Counted from the first letter of the stretch, positions 45,031 through 55,892 are shown. The stretch: 64,000 bases of DNA from Glaciecola sp. XM2 (GCF_018595715.1 NZ_JAHEOJ010000027.1:17669-81668); one strand, 5' to 3'. Notes: a model not told the origin generated them from the letters alone. Program-made: numbers and translations.

Positions 45031-45813
45031 ATGAGTACCGATAGCGCACGCAGCGCAGAGCCAACATCTGAGCAAGAAAAAACAGACTTTGGGTTTACGC
45101 AGGTCGATAAATCTGAAAAAGTCGCGATGGTGGCAGATGTTTTTCACTCTGTTGCCGCAAAATACGACGTGATGAACGACTTGATGTCGCTGGGTATTCA
45201 TCGTTTATGGAAGCGCTATACCATCGATTGCAGCGGCGTAAAGGCTGGGCAACGTGTATTGGATCTCGCCGGCGGCACCGGTGATTTGGCCGCAAAATTT
45301 AGCCGCATTGTGGGTAAAACCGGTCAAGTAGTGCTGGCCGACATCAACCACTCCATGCTCATGGTGGGTAAAGAAAAGCTCACGAATATGGGCATTGTCG
45401 GCAACATCGATTATGTACAAGCGAATGCAGAGAATTTACCCTTCCCAGATAATCATTTTGATTTAATTACCATTGCCTTTGGTTTGCGCAATGTCACCGA
45501 CAAGTCGGCTGCCCTTGCATCTATGTTCAGAGTGCTCAAGCCAGGTGGTCGTTTGTTGGTGTTGGAGTTTTCAAAACCTACAAGCGAAGCGTTGAGTAAA
45601 GTCTACGATACCTACTCTTTTCACGTGTTACCCAAGATGGGCCAGTTAGTGGCAAATGATGCGGACAGCTATCGCTATTTGGCAGAATCTATTCGTATGC
45701 ATCCTGACCAAGAAACACTGGAACAGATGATGAAAGACGTAGGTTTTGAACAAACTAGCTACCATAATTTGACAGGTGGCATTGTGGCGCTACACAGAGG
45801 ATTTAAATTTTAA
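45031..45813 (+). CDS. ubiE: Ubiquinone/menaquinone C-methyltransferase UbiE
   Basis: UbiE is the SAM-dependent C-methyltransferase of ubiquinone and menaquinone synthesis. From the ATG at 45031 it is 260 residues. An in-frame ATG at 45016 would add five residues; I favour 45031 because TGAG precedes it and the extra residues are not conserved. SAM motif I reads [15 protein letters not shown], with the family signatures [20 protein letters not shown] and FGLRNVTDK. ubiJ begins immediately after its stop, so ubiE-ubiJ-ubiB is one operon. Confidence 0.96.
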   Translation: MSTDSARSAEPTSEQEKTDFGFTQVDKSEKVAMVADVFHSVAAKYDVMNDLMSLGIHRLWKRYTIDCSGVKAGQRVLDLAGGTGDLAAKFSRIVGKTGQVVLADINHSMLMVGKEKLTNMGIVGNIDYVQANAENLPFPDNHFDLITIAFGLRNVTDKSAALASMFRVLKPGGRLLVLEFSKPTSEALSKVYDTYSFHVLPKMGQLVANDADSYRYLAESIRMHPDQETLEQMMKDVGFEQTSYHNLTGGIVALHRGFKF

Positions 45814-46458
45814 ATGCCTGCTTATCAAGCGCTCACAGGCTTAATCGAAACCGCTATTAACCAAGCGTTAGAGATTTCATTAAACGCCGCTGAGCTTTTG
45901 GCACCATTAGACGCAAAGCGCTGTATTGTGTTTTTGCAGGAGTTTGACCTCACGTTAGCGTTTCAATTCTCGGGGCAACGCGTCGACGTGTTAAGTTTAC
46001 CTGCATATGATGAAGATGCACTAGATGCGCTTGCAGACGACGAAGCGTTTATCAGCGTGTCATTGTTTGCTTTGCCAGAGCTTAAAAAAACCAGTCAATT
46101 GACCAAACTGATCAAGCAAAACAAGCTGGATTTCTATGGTGATCTTGCCGTCGTGCAAAAATTCTCTCAGCTTCTTAGCGATATTGAGTTTGATTTTGAA
46201 GAAACATTGTCGGCTTATATTGGCGATGCTGGTGCCTATACCCTCATCAAGCAGAGTAAGCTTTTGAAGGCGCATGCTAAGCAACAGCACGAACTGCTTA
46301 TGAATATGCTAAAAGACGCAGCATTAGAAGAAAAGCCTATTGCGGTGCGGCCAATAATGGTGGCTAACTTTGTAGACGAAGTACGTCAATTGAAAACCGA
46401 CACTGAGCGGCTTGAAGCAAGGATAAACATGATAATTGAACGCAGGAATGCTAAATGA
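45814..46458 (+). CDS. ubiJ: Ubiquinone biosynthesis accessory factor UbiJ
   Basis: UbiJ is a lipid-binding SCP2-type protein that scaffolds the aerobic Ubi complex with UbiK. The 214 residues show the SCP2 fold (about 20-120) with alternating hydrophobic strands ([19 protein letters not shown]) and a C-terminal helix with coiled-coil character ([16 protein letters not shown]). The ATG follows the ubiE stop without a gap and the stop overlaps ubiB by four bases. The location between ubiE and ubiB is the main support. Confidence 0.93.
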   Translation: MPAYQALTGLIETAINQALEISLNAAELLAPLDAKRCIVFLQEFDLTLAFQFSGQRVDVLSLPAYDEDALDALADDEAFISVSLFALPELKKTSQLTKLIKQNKLDFYGDLAVVQKFSQLLSDIEFDFEETLSAYIGDAGAYTLIKQSKLLKAHAKQQHELLMNMLKDAALEEKPIAVRPIMVANFVDEVRQLKTDTERLEARINMIIERRNAK

Positions 46459-48086
46459 AGCTTCGTCGTATTTATCGTATTGGTAGCGTGCTATTAGAGC
46501 ATGGTCTTGATGAACTTATCCCTAAGCGCTTTCGACCCTGGTATTTCAGATGGTGGCGCAAGACCGCGTTTTGGTTGCCCAATAAGCACAAAGGCGAGAG
46601 TGCTGGCCGCAGATTACGTTTAGCATTAGAAAAGCTTGGCCCGGTGTATATTAAATTTGGTCAGATGTTATCTACGCGTCGAGATTTGCTTTCTCCCGAG
46701 ATTGCCAGCGAATTAAAGGTCTTGCAGGATAAAGTGCCACCCTTTGATTCAGAGCAAGCACAAGAAATTATCAAGGTCGCATTAGGCATAGAGAGCCTTG
46801 ATGAAATATTCGATGAATTTGATCCACAGCCTCTAGCCTCAGCATCTGTTGCGCAAGTGCATACTGCTCGGCTGCGCGAGGAAGACCAAGAAGTTGTCAT
46901 CAAAGTATTACGCCCTAATATCAAGCAAACAATAGAAGACGACGTAGATATATTGTCATCTGTCGCCAAGGTCGTGCAGCGCTGGATACCAGATGGCAAG
47001 CGCTTGCGTCCGGTAGAGGTGGTCAGAGAGTACCGCCGTACTATCTTGGATGAGCTAGACTTGCTCAGAGAAGCCGCAAACGGGATTCAAATTAGACGGA
47101 ATTTTGAGAATTCTAAAGCGCTATACGTGCCCCATTTTTACAGCGAGTACTGTACCAAACAAGTCATTGTGCTCGAACGCATATATGGAATTCCAGTCTC
47201 GGATGTTGAGGCGCTAGCTGCTCAAAACACCAATTTTAAATTGCTTGCGGAGCGCGGCGTTGAGCTTTTCTTCACGCAAGTGTTCCGAGACAGCTTTTTC
47301 CATGCTGACATGCACCCCGGTAACATATTTGTGTCTAGAGAACATCCTGAAGATCCAAAGTATATCGGTATCGACTTTGGCATTGTGGGTACCTTAAACA
47401 AAGAAGATAAACGTTATTTAGCTGAAAATTTCATTGCGTTCTTTAATCGCGACTATCGTAAAGTTGCCCAGTTGCATGTGGATTCCGGATGGGTGCCTGC
47501 TGATATCAATATCGATGATTTTGAAATGGGTATACGCACCGTATGTGAGCCCATTTTTCAAAAGCCCTTGGCTGAGATCTCTTTTGGGAATGTGTTGATG
47601 CAACTGTTTGCAACTGCTCGACGATTTGATATGGAAGTACAGCCACAACTGGTGTTGCTGCAAAAGACCTTGCTATATATAGAAGGTCTTGGTCGCCAGT
47701 TGTACCCACAGCTAGATTTGTGGAAGACTGCCAAACCGTTTTTAGAAAACTGGATGAAAGATCAAATCGGTCCAAAGGCGATGTACAATCAAATCAAAGA
47801 AAACTTGCCTTTTTGGAGTGAAAAGCTCCCAGAAATGCCAGACTTGTTGTTTGACACGATGCGCCAAATGCGCCAGCTCCCACTACAAATGCAACAACAA
47901 CATAAAGAGGCGATGGAGCATGCGGCTAAGCTTCAGAAGTCGCGCATTACCGGGCATTTGGCTATCGCATTTTCAGTGGGTGCATTGGCAGCTCATATGC
48001 TCGGCCATCATGTTGGGTATAGCACACTGCTAGCGATATTGGCACTTTGGTGTTGGCGCCGCTCATTTCGTTTGTTAAAAAAGTGA
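46455..48086 (+). CDS. ubiB: Ubiquinone biosynthesis regulatory protein kinase-like UbiB
   Basis: UbiB is an atypical ABC1/ADCK-family kinase-like ATPase needed for ubiquinone synthesis. The 543-residue protein has the KxGQ motif ([13 protein letters not shown]), the nucleotide-binding [11 protein letters not shown], the lysine in [19 protein letters not shown] for the catalytic aspartate region, and GIDFGIVG for the metal-binding DFG. Two C-terminal membrane helices (about 495-540) anchor it. The length matches E. coli UbiB (546). Confidence 0.97.
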   Translation: MKLRRIYRIGSVLLEHGLDELIPKRFRPWYFRWWRKTAFWLPNKHKGESAGRRLRLALEKLGPVYIKFGQMLSTRRDLLSPEIASELKVLQDKVPPFDSEQAQEIIKVALGIESLDEIFDEFDPQPLASASVAQVHTARLREEDQEVVIKVLRPNIKQTIEDDVDILSSVAKVVQRWIPDGKRLRPVEVVREYRRTILDELDLLREAANGIQIRRNFENSKALYVPHFYSEYCTKQVIVLERIYGIPVSDVEALAAQNTNFKLLAERGVELFFTQVFRDSFFHADMHPGNIFVSREHPEDPKYIGIDFGIVGTLNKEDKRYLAENFIAFFNRDYRKVAQLHVDSGWVPADINIDDFEMGIRTVCEPIFQKPLAEISFGNVLMQLFATARRFDMEVQPQLVLLQKTLLYIEGLGRQLYPQLDLWKTAKPFLENWMKDQIGPKAMYNQIKENLPFWSEKLPEMPDLLFDTMRQMRQLPLQMQQQHKEAMEHAAKLQKSRITGHLAIAFSVGALAAHMLGHHVGYSTLLAILALWCWRRSFRLLKK

Positions 48087-48224
48087 GACCCATGCAAAGC
48101 CTTGGCTGCGTGACGCTGTGAAGATGCGTTCGCATTGCAGATGCTGTCAATACTGTTTATTCTATCGATTGGCGATGTCTCGCCCACAACAATACTCATG
48201 ATAAGGGTAGGGGAGTAGTAAAAA

Positions 48225-48806
48225 GTGAAAAGCCAATATATGAAGGCCTTATTTTACAGTGCAGTGATGTTTGCCAGCGCGGCACAACATGTTAATGCAC
48301 AGACCGTCGCGGATGCGATTGGCAACTGTTCAAAGGAAGAAAATGCACTTAAACGTTTAGTGTGTTTTGATGAAATTGCGAAATCGATTAATCGCTTAGA
48401 CGGCGCGAATCAAACCATTTCTGAACTTGCAGGTCAAACCCAGAATATACAAAACCAAACAAGCACTGCTCCTAGCGCGCCAGTTGCCCCACCGGTTACC
48501 GTTGCCTCAAATGATGCTGAGCAAGAGCAAGTTGACTCATTTGGTCTTGATGAACCTACAGAAGACAAAACATTCTTGGTTGACGGTGAGTTAAATTCAA
48601 CAATTAAAGAGATAGAGGAACGCACCGCTAGGCGCACACGATTTATATTAGAAAATGGTCAAATTTGGGAATTAGCCGAGAGTACATCCGTTGGCTTGCC
48701 TCGCGTCGGCGACAAAATAGTCATACGCGAGAGGGCATTAGGCTCTTACTTTTTGCGAAAGGCTAGCGTTAACCGAAGCTTTCGAGTAAAGCGTGTAGAA
48801 AATTAG
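48225..48806 (+). CDS. Exported protein of unknown function
   Basis: I do not recognise this 193-residue protein. It has a signal peptide (KALFYSAVMFASAAQHVNA) and then TVADAIGNCSKEENALKRLVCFDEIA. That Cys...RLxCFD pattern is seen in several small periplasmic families, including some type VI-associated proteins, and probably forms a disulfide. A Ser/Pro/Gln-rich linker (about 80-110) leads to a C-terminal beta-rich domain (RFILENGQIWELAEST, VIRERALGSYFLRKASVN). The GTG start has AGGGGAG nine bases upstream; the ATG at 48240 lacks one. No type VI genes are nearby. Confidence 0.72.
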   Translation: MKSQYMKALFYSAVMFASAAQHVNAQTVADAIGNCSKEENALKRLVCFDEIAKSINRLDGANQTISELAGQTQNIQNQTSTAPSAPVAPPVTVASNDAEQEQVDSFGLDEPTEDKTFLVDGELNSTIKEIEERTARRTRFILENGQIWELAESTSVGLPRVGDKIVIRERALGSYFLRKASVNRSFRVKRVEN

Positions 48807-49167
48807 CGCCTGAGCTTACCCTTAAGTGATATGAACAATGGTGGCTTTAAACTCAATGAGTTAAAAAGCCACGATTTACTGTCTGATTTTATACATTCAA
48901 AATACCCCGTTTTTCATCCTTTTTTGGCCACTGTAAACTAAACCTTCCTCCTCAAACCAAAGAAACACGGAAAACTTAGACTTTAGTCACTCATATTCTA
49001 AAAAAGCGATAGAAATAAAATGTTACAACCCTTTTACACTTTATTATTTTCTGCTAAGGTCGGATAACTGCCGAAGAGTACAGTGTACACGAAAGATACA
49101 ACACTTTGGACGGTAACATTAATGGGAAACATAAACCTGGAACAATAACCAGGATCGGAGAAACTCA
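48807..49167. other. 361-base gap before the large TonB receptor
   Basis: No gene is visible. It contains the hairpin at 48841-48872, AT-rich DNA to about 49060, and a weak promoter-like pair TTTACA (49033-49038) and TAAGGT (49055-49060) with 16-base spacing. The receptor has a good ribosome site (CGGAG) just before its ATG. Confidence 0.5.
48841..48872. repeat. Long near-perfect hairpin between the exported protein and the TonB receptor
   Basis: GTGGCTTTAAACTCA (48841-48855) pairs with TGAGTTAAAAAGCCAC (48857-48872), with one extra A, around a single-base loop. It lies 35 bases after the upstream stop. It lacks a U tract, so it is either a weak terminator or an mRNA stabiliser. Confidence 0.55.
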
Positions 49168-52100
49168 ATGAAAAAATCAAAAATAGCGAAGTCGATCGAG
49201 CAGTTGCTGATCGGGTCTATGCTAACTGGTGCTGCTTTAATTGCAGCACCCGCTATGGCACAAGACAATAGCACCGACACAGCAGACACAGAATCCGTTG
49301 AAAAAATCAAAGTAACAGGTTCTCGTATCGGTCGTTCAGAGCTTAGCGAAAATTCACCTGTCTTTACTTTTGACGCTGACGAATTAAACGTTCGCGGCTT
49401 TACCAACGTTGCCGACTTGCTTGTGCAGTCACCACTATTTGGTGGCAACCAAACGCCACTCGGCGGCCAGAACGGTTTTACTGCTGGCCAGAACAACGTT
49501 AACTTATTCGACCTTGGTACCCAACGTACGTTAACGCTAGTTAACGGTCGTCGTTTGGTTACAGGTACTTCTGCTGCCTTAGGTGGTAGCCAAGTTGATT
49601 TGAACACTATCCCTGCTGCACTTGTTGAGCGTATAGAAATTGTGCCACTTACTGGTGCTGCAATATACGGCGCGGATGCTATCGCGGGTACTGTAAACAT
49701 CATCCTTAAAGATGATTACGAAGGATTTGAAATCACTGCTCAGTACGGTGATAACGATAATACTAATGCGAGAAGCTTCCAAGTTAGTACACTTGGCGGT
49801 GGTAACTTTGCAGACGGACGAGGAAACATTGTATTCGGTTTAGAATATACTGATGATGCAGGTCTTCTTCAGTGTGAACAACGCTTCTTGTGTGAAGGCA
49901 GTAACGACCTTGATAACGCACTAGGCCGCTATGTTGATCTAAACGGCGACGGTCGTCCAGATGACACAAATGGCGATGGCGTAATTGATGCTGGTGACCG
50001 TACTTCTGTCCAACTATCTTACCCAGATCTTCAGCTACAGCTATTTACCGAATATGGAGCAGTAACCCCAGGTGGTGGTTTCTTACCAGACCGTGGTTTA
50101 GGTCGTTTCCCTGACGGAAATTTCTACGAGTTTACAGAAAATGGTGATATACAAACGTGTCAGCCTGGTCAAGCGGTAGTTAGAAACCTAATTACACAAG
50201 GCGCGGGTACGTGTAGTGATGATTTCTTCGACAGTGTTAACCAAATCCGTTCACCTGTTACACGTTTCAACACGTTCTCAGCTTTCTCATTTGACATTAC
50301 TGACGACATTACCTTCAAGCAAGACTTGTTATATGCAAACACAGAAGGTAGTGAGCTAGTAAACCAAGGTGGCTTCCAAACTGCATTCTTTGGTGGTACA
50401 TCTGCTGGTATTTCACAAAACATCAATAACCCGTTCTTGTCACAACAAGCACGCGACACATTGTTGAACGCTGGCCTGACTGGTGATACGTTCTCTATCA
50501 TGCGTTTTAATAACGATATTGTTGGTTTAGGTGCTAACTCGAACGAAACGCACACTTGGCGTGTGTCAAACATTATTGAAGGCTTTTTTGAGCTTGCCGA
50601 CAGAGAGTGGAACTGGGATGCTGCTGTTGTGGTTGGTAAATCAGACGTTGAGGTAAGAACCACAGGTATTGTTGATGGTCGTTTCTTAAACGCTGTTGAT
50701 GCTCGTCTAGTCGATGATACATTGCTAGAGCAAATTCGTATTGGTGACCCAGACGATGCTACAGATGACTTAGCTGACCTAGATGCAGCGCTTGCTGCCC
50801 TTCAAGGTGCTAACTCAGAGTTCACTGGCACGTTTGACCGCGGTGATATTATTTGTGGTGCTTACGCTGATTTAGCTGCAGGAACACTTTCTGGCTTCAA
50901 TGACAGAGCAAGAGGGTCTGGTCTTGTAGATGAAGACTTACCGTTCTTGGATGGTTGTGTACCGTTAAATTTATTCGGTAGAACTGCGACTCCAGAGGCA
51001 CTAGAGTTTATTACTGGTGGTCAGCAAATCGACTCTTCAAGTAACCGACAAGTTGTATACACGTTTAACCTTGGTACTACTTTGGTTGACTTACCTGCTG
51101 GTCCATTAGATGTTTTAGTTGGCTATGAGTCACGTATCGAAGCGTCTACATACACTCCAGGTGTTGGTCAGCGCGTACCAATTACTCGTTCAACTATTTC
51201 TCAACCAATTTCTGGTGGATTTGATACGTCTGAATACTACTTCGAGTTTGTTGCTCCGTTAGTATCTCAAGATATGGACATCCCGCTAGTGCAATCTTTC
51301 GAATTAAGTGGTGCGTACAGAAACCAAGAGTTTAATACAGATGCTCCGCGTGGTTTCTCTGACCGTACAACTGACGAAGATGTATATTCAGCAAGCTTAA
51401 AGTGGGATGTGGTTGACGATTTCGCAGTTCGCGCAACATATGCAACTGCTTTTAGAAATCCGTCGATCAACGAGCTGTTCCTTCCAGCGGTACAAACCTT
51501 TATTTTAGGTGATGACCCTTGTGATGCACGCTCTGTTGACCAAGGTCCAAACCCATCAGTACGTCGTCAAAACTGTGAATCTATCGGTATTGATACAAGT
51601 ACATTCGTATCGAATATCCAAGATGGTACGATCCCTGGTGGTACAGTACTTGGTAACCCTGGATTGAATCCTGAGTTAAGTGAAGCTTACTCAGCTGGTT
51701 TCATCTTTACGCCTAGCTTTGTTGAGAACCTGCAAATAACGGTTGATTACTACAACCTAGAAATTACAGATTCGATTAACGAAGTTGACTTTGAGACGTT
51801 GGCAGCTACTTGCTTTGACTCAAATGCGTTCCCTAATGAGCCAGCGTGTGACAGCTTTGTTCGTGACGAAAATAACCAAGTTATCTCTGCAACTAACCGT
51901 TCAGAAAACGTAGCGGTATCAACGTTTGAATCTGTAGCGTTTAACGTATTCTACGGATTTGATGTCGCTGACGCGTTTAACTTCCTTGGTGGAAACAGTG
52001 ATACTTACATGGGTGAGTTATCTATAAGATCTCAGTCTCAACACAACATCACCAACGAGTTCCAGGCAACTCCGGCATCTGAAGTAACAGAAGATGTAGG

Positions 52101-52512
52101 TGACTTCGCAGATCCAGATTGGATTGGTACAGTTGATACTAACTATACCTACAACGACTTGCGTATTAACTGGCGTATGCGTTGGCAGAGCAGTGTACTT
52201 ATCGATGCACTTGAGCAGACATTATATGCTGCTGAGTCAGAGACAAGTACTATCACTGGTCAGCTAGATGATGGAACTGACGTAACTGTATATACAGCAG
52301 ACGGTCTAACTAATGAGACAGATGCACGTTTCATTCACGACCTAAGCATTAGCTACATTTTGGCTGAAAACACTACTATTCAAGCGAACATCTTGAACGT
52401 ATTGGACAGAAAGCCAGACGAAGCTAGCCGTATTGCAGACGCTGTTGGTCACTTTGGTGTAGACGAGCAACTAGGTCGTCGTTTCTCTATCCGAGTAAAC
52501 CACAAGTTCTAA
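49168..52512 (+). CDS. Large TonB-dependent receptor (substrate unknown)
   Basis: This 1114-residue outer-membrane receptor has a signal peptide cut near A31 (AAPAMA-QDN) and then EKIKVTGSRIGRSEL, a typical start of Alteromonadales receptors. The plug domain (about 45-180) carries LVNGRRLV and VERIEIVPLTGAAIYGADAI. The barrel ends in FSIRVNHKF. An extracellular-type segment at 257-277 is a double D-x-N-x-D-G motif (DLNGDG, DTNGDG), probably calcium binding. The substrate cannot be read: no sugar, siderophore or peptide genes adjoin. A strong UUCG-loop terminator follows. Confidence 0.9.
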   Translation: MKKSKIAKSIEQLLIGSMLTGAALIAAPAMAQDNSTDTADTESVEKIKVTGSRIGRSELSENSPVFTFDADELNVRGFTNVADLLVQSPLFGGNQTPLGGQNGFTAGQNNVNLFDLGTQRTLTLVNGRRLVTGTSAALGGSQVDLNTIPAALVERIEIVPLTGAAIYGADAIAGTVNIILKDDYEGFEITAQYGDNDNTNARSFQVSTLGGGNFADGRGNIVFGLEYTDDAGLLQCEQRFLCEGSNDLDNALGRYVDLNGDGRPDDTNGDGVIDAGDRTSVQLSYPDLQLQLFTEYGAVTPGGGFLPDRGLGRFPDGNFYEFTENGDIQTCQPGQAVVRNLITQGAGTCSDDFFDSVNQIRSPVTRFNTFSAFSFDITDDITFKQDLLYANTEGSELVNQGGFQTAFFGGTSAGISQNINNPFLSQQARDTLLNAGLTGDTFSIMRFNNDIVGLGANSNETHTWRVSNIIEGFFELADREWNWDAAVVVGKSDVEVRTTGIVDGRFLNAVDARLVDDTLLEQIRIGDPDDATDDLADLDAALAALQGANSEFTGTFDRGDIICGAYADLAAGTLSGFNDRARGSGLVDEDLPFLDGCVPLNLFGRTATPEALEFITGGQQIDSSSNRQVVYTFNLGTTLVDLPAGPLDVLVGYESRIEASTYTPGVGQRVPITRSTISQPISGGFDTSEYYFEFVAPLVSQDMDIPLVQSFELSGAYRNQEFNTDAPRGFSDRTTDEDVYSASLKWDVVDDFAVRATYATAFRNPSINELFLPAVQTFILGDDPCDARSVDQGPNPSVRRQNCESIGIDTSTFVSNIQDGTIPGGTVLGNPGLNPELSEAYSAGFIFTPSFVENLQITVDYYNLEITDSINEVDFETLAATCFDSNAFPNEPACDSFVRDENNQVISATNRSENVAVSTFESVAFNVFYGFDVADAFNFLGGNSDTYMGELSIRSQSQHNITNEFQATPASEVTEDVGDFADPDWIGTVDTNYTYNDLRINWRMRWQSSVLIDALEQTLYAAESETSTITGQLDDGTDVTVYTADGLTNETDARFIHDLSISYILAENTTIQANILNVLDRKPDEASRIADAVGHFGVDEQLGRRFSIRVNHKF

Positions 52513-52530
52513 GCCTTTCTTAGAAATACA

Positions 52531-52560
52531 AATAGCGAGCTTCGGCTCGCTATTTTTTTT
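52531..52560 (+). terminator. Strong intrinsic terminator of the TonB receptor gene
   Basis: AATAGCGAGC and GCTCGCTATT form a 10-bp stem with a TTCG tetraloop, followed by six more T residues. It starts 19 bases after the stop codon. Confidence 0.95.
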
Positions 52561-52627
52561 GCCTGAGTTTTAAAGAAAGCTAACCGCTATATTTCTATGG
52601 AAATTTATCGACGGAGTTTGACCATTA

Positions 52628-54133
52628 TTAGTTTATGGAGAGGCGCCAGCCAGCTTTGTGTTGTAGCCAGCATTCGTGAGTGAGTTCGGTGTAAATGAGG
52701 GGATGTAGACGTTTTAAATCCACGCTAAAATTCAACTGCCATTCGTCATCTTCAATACTTAAGTCCACAGCGGGTATCGCATCACCTTTCCTGCGGTTGA
52801 TGAGTATGATGGTGATACGCAGAATTCGCATTGCGTTTACCAACATCGTTTGAAGGGAAGGCTTATAGTTTTTCAACACAGACAAATCGATATCGAGCCT
52901 ATGCATTCTTACAAGATCGGTAATCATCATCTGTTGTAACGACGTATATCCAGTGAGCTCAACATGAGAGAGTATGTATGCCCCATGCTCATGATAGGCT
53001 TTAAAGCCAATATGCAAGCCAATTTCGTGAAGTGCAGCAGCTGCCGTTGTCACTACTTCCGTATCAAGGTCGCAATACTGAGTGAGCTTGCACATTTGTT
53101 GGCACAACCTTGACGAAAGCTTTTTGGCATTCTTGCTTTGTTGCGGGTCGATATGAAAACGAGAAATTAACTGATTTATGCCTTGTTGGCGCCTATCGCT
53201 TTTTTGATAATTTTCCAACATACCATACAAGATCCCCTCTCGTAACGCGCCGCCAGATATTTGCATGTTGTTAATGCTTAAGCTTTCGAACAAAGCAATA
53301 AGAATGGCTAGCCCGCTTGGAAATATAGCTTGCCGAGCAGGCACTAAACCATCTATCTCAAGGGCTCCTAAGTGACCTGCTTGAATACATTCATCTCTAA
53401 GTTGATACAAATAACTTAGTCGAATGGCGTCATTAATGCCTTGTTTAACTAGAATGCTGGTGATTGCTTGCGGTGTCCCAGATGCGCCTAAACACTGCTC
53501 CCAGTCAAAACACAGGAACGTATGCTTATGGGCGTCAATTGCTGCATGTGCTTCGCTTACAGCATCCTTAAACCCTCGCTCGGTGATCATGCCGTCCACA
53601 AAGAACTTATCCATGAAGGTGACACAACCCATATTTAGGCTAGTCAAATATAGGGGCTGTAAGTCTCGTCCAATAATGATTTCTGTGCTCGCCCCGCCAA
53701 TATCTATCACAAGGGAGTTACCTTGGTTAGCTGATGTGTAGGCAACCCCTAGATATATTTGCTTGGCCTCTTCCTCTCCACTGATGATATTGACTTTATG
53801 ACTTAATATTGTCTCTGCAGGGGTTACAAAATCAGGTGCGTTAGATGCTAAGCGAAGTGTTGCTGTCGCGACGATTTTAATATTTTTTGGGGGAATATCT
53901 TGGAGCTTTTCAGCAAAGTTTCTTAGGCAAACCAGACCGCGTTCGATACTTTCGTCGCTAAGCACACCGTGTTCATCTAAACCCGCGGCTAGGCGAACCT
54001 TTTGCTTGTTTTTACTGACAATCTGAACGCTACCGGCAAGTACGCGCACTATGACCATATGAAAACTATTAGAACCGAGGTCAACCGCGGCATAGTACTC
54101 GTCCTGTGTTGTGGACAACTGATATGTATCCAT
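52628..54133 (-). CDS. gppA: Ppx/GppA family phosphatase (probable GppA)
   Basis: The 501-residue protein has the ASKHA-type exopolyphosphatase/pppGpp phosphatase fold: phosphate motif AAVDLGSNSFHMVIVR, the second motif VIDIGGASTEIIIG, and a C-terminal HD-like helical domain (EIGLHIGFKAYHEHGAYIL). Such proteins hydrolyse polyphosphate or pppGpp to ppGpp. I choose GppA because in E. coli gppA lies next to rhlB, divergent from trxA-rho, as here. The motifs alone do not separate Ppx from GppA. Confidence 0.88.
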   Translation of the reverse strand: MDTYQLSTTQDEYYAAVDLGSNSFHMVIVRVLAGSVQIVSKNKQKVRLAAGLDEHGVLSDESIERGLVCLRNFAEKLQDIPPKNIKIVATATLRLASNAPDFVTPAETILSHKVNIISGEEEAKQIYLGVAYTSANQGNSLVIDIGGASTEIIIGRDLQPLYLTSLNMGCVTFMDKFFVDGMITERGFKDAVSEAHAAIDAHKHTFLCFDWEQCLGASGTPQAITSILVKQGINDAIRLSYLYQLRDECIQAGHLGALEIDGLVPARQAIFPSGLAILIALFESLSINNMQISGGALREGILYGMLENYQKSDRRQQGINQLISRFHIDPQQSKNAKKLSSRLCQQMCKLTQYCDLDTEVVTTAAAALHEIGLHIGFKAYHEHGAYILSHVELTGYTSLQQMMITDLVRMHRLDIDLSVLKNYKPSLQTMLVNAMRILRITIILINRRKGDAIPAVDLSIEDDEWQLNFSVDLKRLHPLIYTELTHECWLQHKAGWRLSIN

Positions 54134-54151
54134 CGGCGCGCTCAGATAGAC

Positions 54152-55450
54152 TTAGCTTGGTTTTCTTGCTGGACGGCGACGATTGGTATCTTTGCGCGGT
54201 CCTTTTGTATTACGGGGGCCAGAGCGCCCATTCGAGGGTCTACCACGTGGCGATCGTGGACGCATTTTAGGCGGTTTAACATCCTCTAATAAATGCAAAG
54301 GATTGTAGTCAGTAACCGGTATATCGTGCCCTATGTATAATTCTATTGCCGTGAGGTTTTGCGCATATTTTTCGCAAGCAAAGCTGATGGCAATACCTAA
54401 CTCTCCGGCTCTACCGGTTCGTCCGATTCTGTGGATATAGTCTTCCGCATCGTCGGGCAAGTCATAGTTAAATACATGAGTCACTTTATCGATGTGTAAT
54501 CCACGTGCAGCTACGTCTGTAGCCACTAGGATATCAAGGTTGCCCTTGGTGAAGTCTTCCAAAATTGTCAGGCGTTTCTTTTGCTGCACATCGCCGCTTA
54601 ATAACCCAACGCGGTGACCATCACCTTCAAGCCATCCGGCAATCCATTCACAATCATTTTTGGTGTTGGCAAACACAATCGCCTTATCTGGCCATTCTTC
54701 TTCCATAAGCGTGAGCAATAAAACGGGCTTATCTTCGTTTGACGGATAAAACAATTCTTCAGAAATACGTGAGTTACTTTTGGTTTCTGGCGTAACTTCA
54801 ACACTGATGGGGTTATTCATATGCTCGTACGCTAACTCTTGTACACGATAACTCAGCGTTGCTGAAAATAGCATGTTCAAACGTTGTTCAGGCGCTGGCA
54901 TGCGACGGAACAAATAACGAATGTCTTTAATAAAGCCTAAATCAAACATGCGATCTGCTTCATCAAGTACTGCAACCTGTATATTTTCAAGTGAAAACAC
55001 GTCTTGCTTGTAGTAATCAATGATACGGCCACACGTACCAATGAGAATATCTACCCCTGCTTGCAAAGATTCCCGTTGAGTTTCGTAACCTTCGCCCCCA
55101 TAAATGACTGCAGACGATAATCCGGTGTGTTTACTAAGCAATAATGCGTCGTTATGAATTTGCACAGCAAGTTCACGCGTTGGTGCCATAATAATCGCAC
55201 GCGGACCGTGTTTCGTGTTTTCTTTCGGATTGTTAAGCAAATAATGAAAGGTCGCCACAAGAAAGGTAATAGTCTTACCTGTGCCTGTTTGTGCTTGACC
55301 TGCTATATCGTTCGCTGAAAGTAATTGCGGCAAACTCATGTCTTGTATCGGAGTACATTGAGTTAAATTTGCTTCATCCAGCGCCTTTAGCACTAAAGGA
55401 TGGATCGGAAGTGATGAAAATAACGTATCGGTTAAATGTGTAGTTGGCAT
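54152..55450 (-). CDS. rhlB: DEAD-box RNA helicase RhlB
   Basis: RhlB is the degradosome helicase that feeds structured RNA to PNPase. The 432 residues carry motif Q, Walker [19 protein letters not shown] ([12 protein letters not shown]), SAT, and [10 protein letters not shown]. The C-terminal tail is basic and low-complexity ([18 protein letters not shown]). Sequence is close to E. coli RhlB throughout ([25 protein letters not shown]). It lies 18 bases upstream of the gppA gene and diverges from trxA. Confidence 0.97.
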   Translation of the reverse strand: MPTTHLTDTLFSSLPIHPLVLKALDEANLTQCTPIQDMSLPQLLSANDIAGQAQTGTGKTITFLVATFHYLLNNPKENTKHGPRAIIMAPTRELAVQIHNDALLLSKHTGLSSAVIYGGEGYETQRESLQAGVDILIGTCGRIIDYYKQDVFSLENIQVAVLDEADRMFDLGFIKDIRYLFRRMPAPEQRLNMLFSATLSYRVQELAYEHMNNPISVEVTPETKSNSRISEELFYPSNEDKPVLLLTLMEEEWPDKAIVFANTKNDCEWIAGWLEGDGHRVGLLSGDVQQKKRLTILEDFTKGNLDILVATDVAARGLHIDKVTHVFNYDLPDDAEDYIHRIGRTGRAGELGIAISFACEKYAQNLTAIELYIGHDIPVTDYNPLHLLEDVKPPKMRPRSPRGRPSNGRSGPRNTKGPRKDTNRRRPARKPS

Positions 55451-55549
55451 AGCTAATAGCTTATCATTGCTTGCATTGAGAACCGGATCTATATAACACT
55501 ATTAGACAAATCTGAAAAGTACAGACTAGTTTCTAAATTGGAGAAAAGA

Positions 55550-55876
55550 ATGAGCGACAAAATTATCGCACTAAGTGACGAAAAGTTCGAAGCCGATGTT
55601 ATCAATGCATCTGGTCCTGTTTTAGTTGATTTTTGGGCAGAATGGTGCGGCCCGTGTAAGATGATTGCTCCCATTCTAGATGAGATCGCAACCGAATATG
55701 ATGGCAAGGTAACAGTTGGAAAGCTGAATGTCGATGAAAATAATGAAACACCACCTAAATATGGCATTAGAGGTATCCCTACCTTATTGCTTTTCAAAAA
55801 TGGTGGCGTTGCAGCAACGAAGGTTGGTGCCCTTTCAAAGACGCAGTTACAAGAGTTTCTTGACGAAAACATCTAA
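55550..55876 (+). CDS. trxA: Thioredoxin 1
   Basis: TrxA is the general protein disulfide reductant. The 108-residue product from the ATG at 55550 ([17 protein letters not shown]) has the active site WCGPC with C33 and C36 and the cis-proline [10 protein letters not shown], collinear with E. coli TrxA. The ribosome site is GGAG at 55540-55543; a TTG four codons earlier is not needed. A hairpin terminator follows, and rho is next on the same strand. Confidence 0.97.
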   Translation: MSDKIIALSDEKFEADVINASGPVLVDFWAEWCGPCKMIAPILDEIATEYDGKVTVGKLNVDENNETPPKYGIRGIPTLLLFKNGGVAATKVGALSKTQLQEFLDENI

Positions 55877-55892
55877 GCTCAGTGTAACAAAG

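Noticed and set aside
48225..48806. Type VI secretion component
   Set aside because: The Cys...RLxCFD motif is shared by several periplasmic families, and no type VI genes are in the window.
49119..49703. Long minus-strand open frame opposite the large TonB receptor
   Set aside because: It overlaps a clearly coding receptor gene, has no recognisable domains and looks like a shadow of the coding strand. The same holds for other antisense frames, such as 50169-50663 and 19825-20208.
49936..49998. Dockerin domain of a cellulosome
   Set aside because: The two DxNxDG motifs sit inside a TonB receptor without the surrounding dockerin helices, so only a calcium-loop-like segment is claimed.
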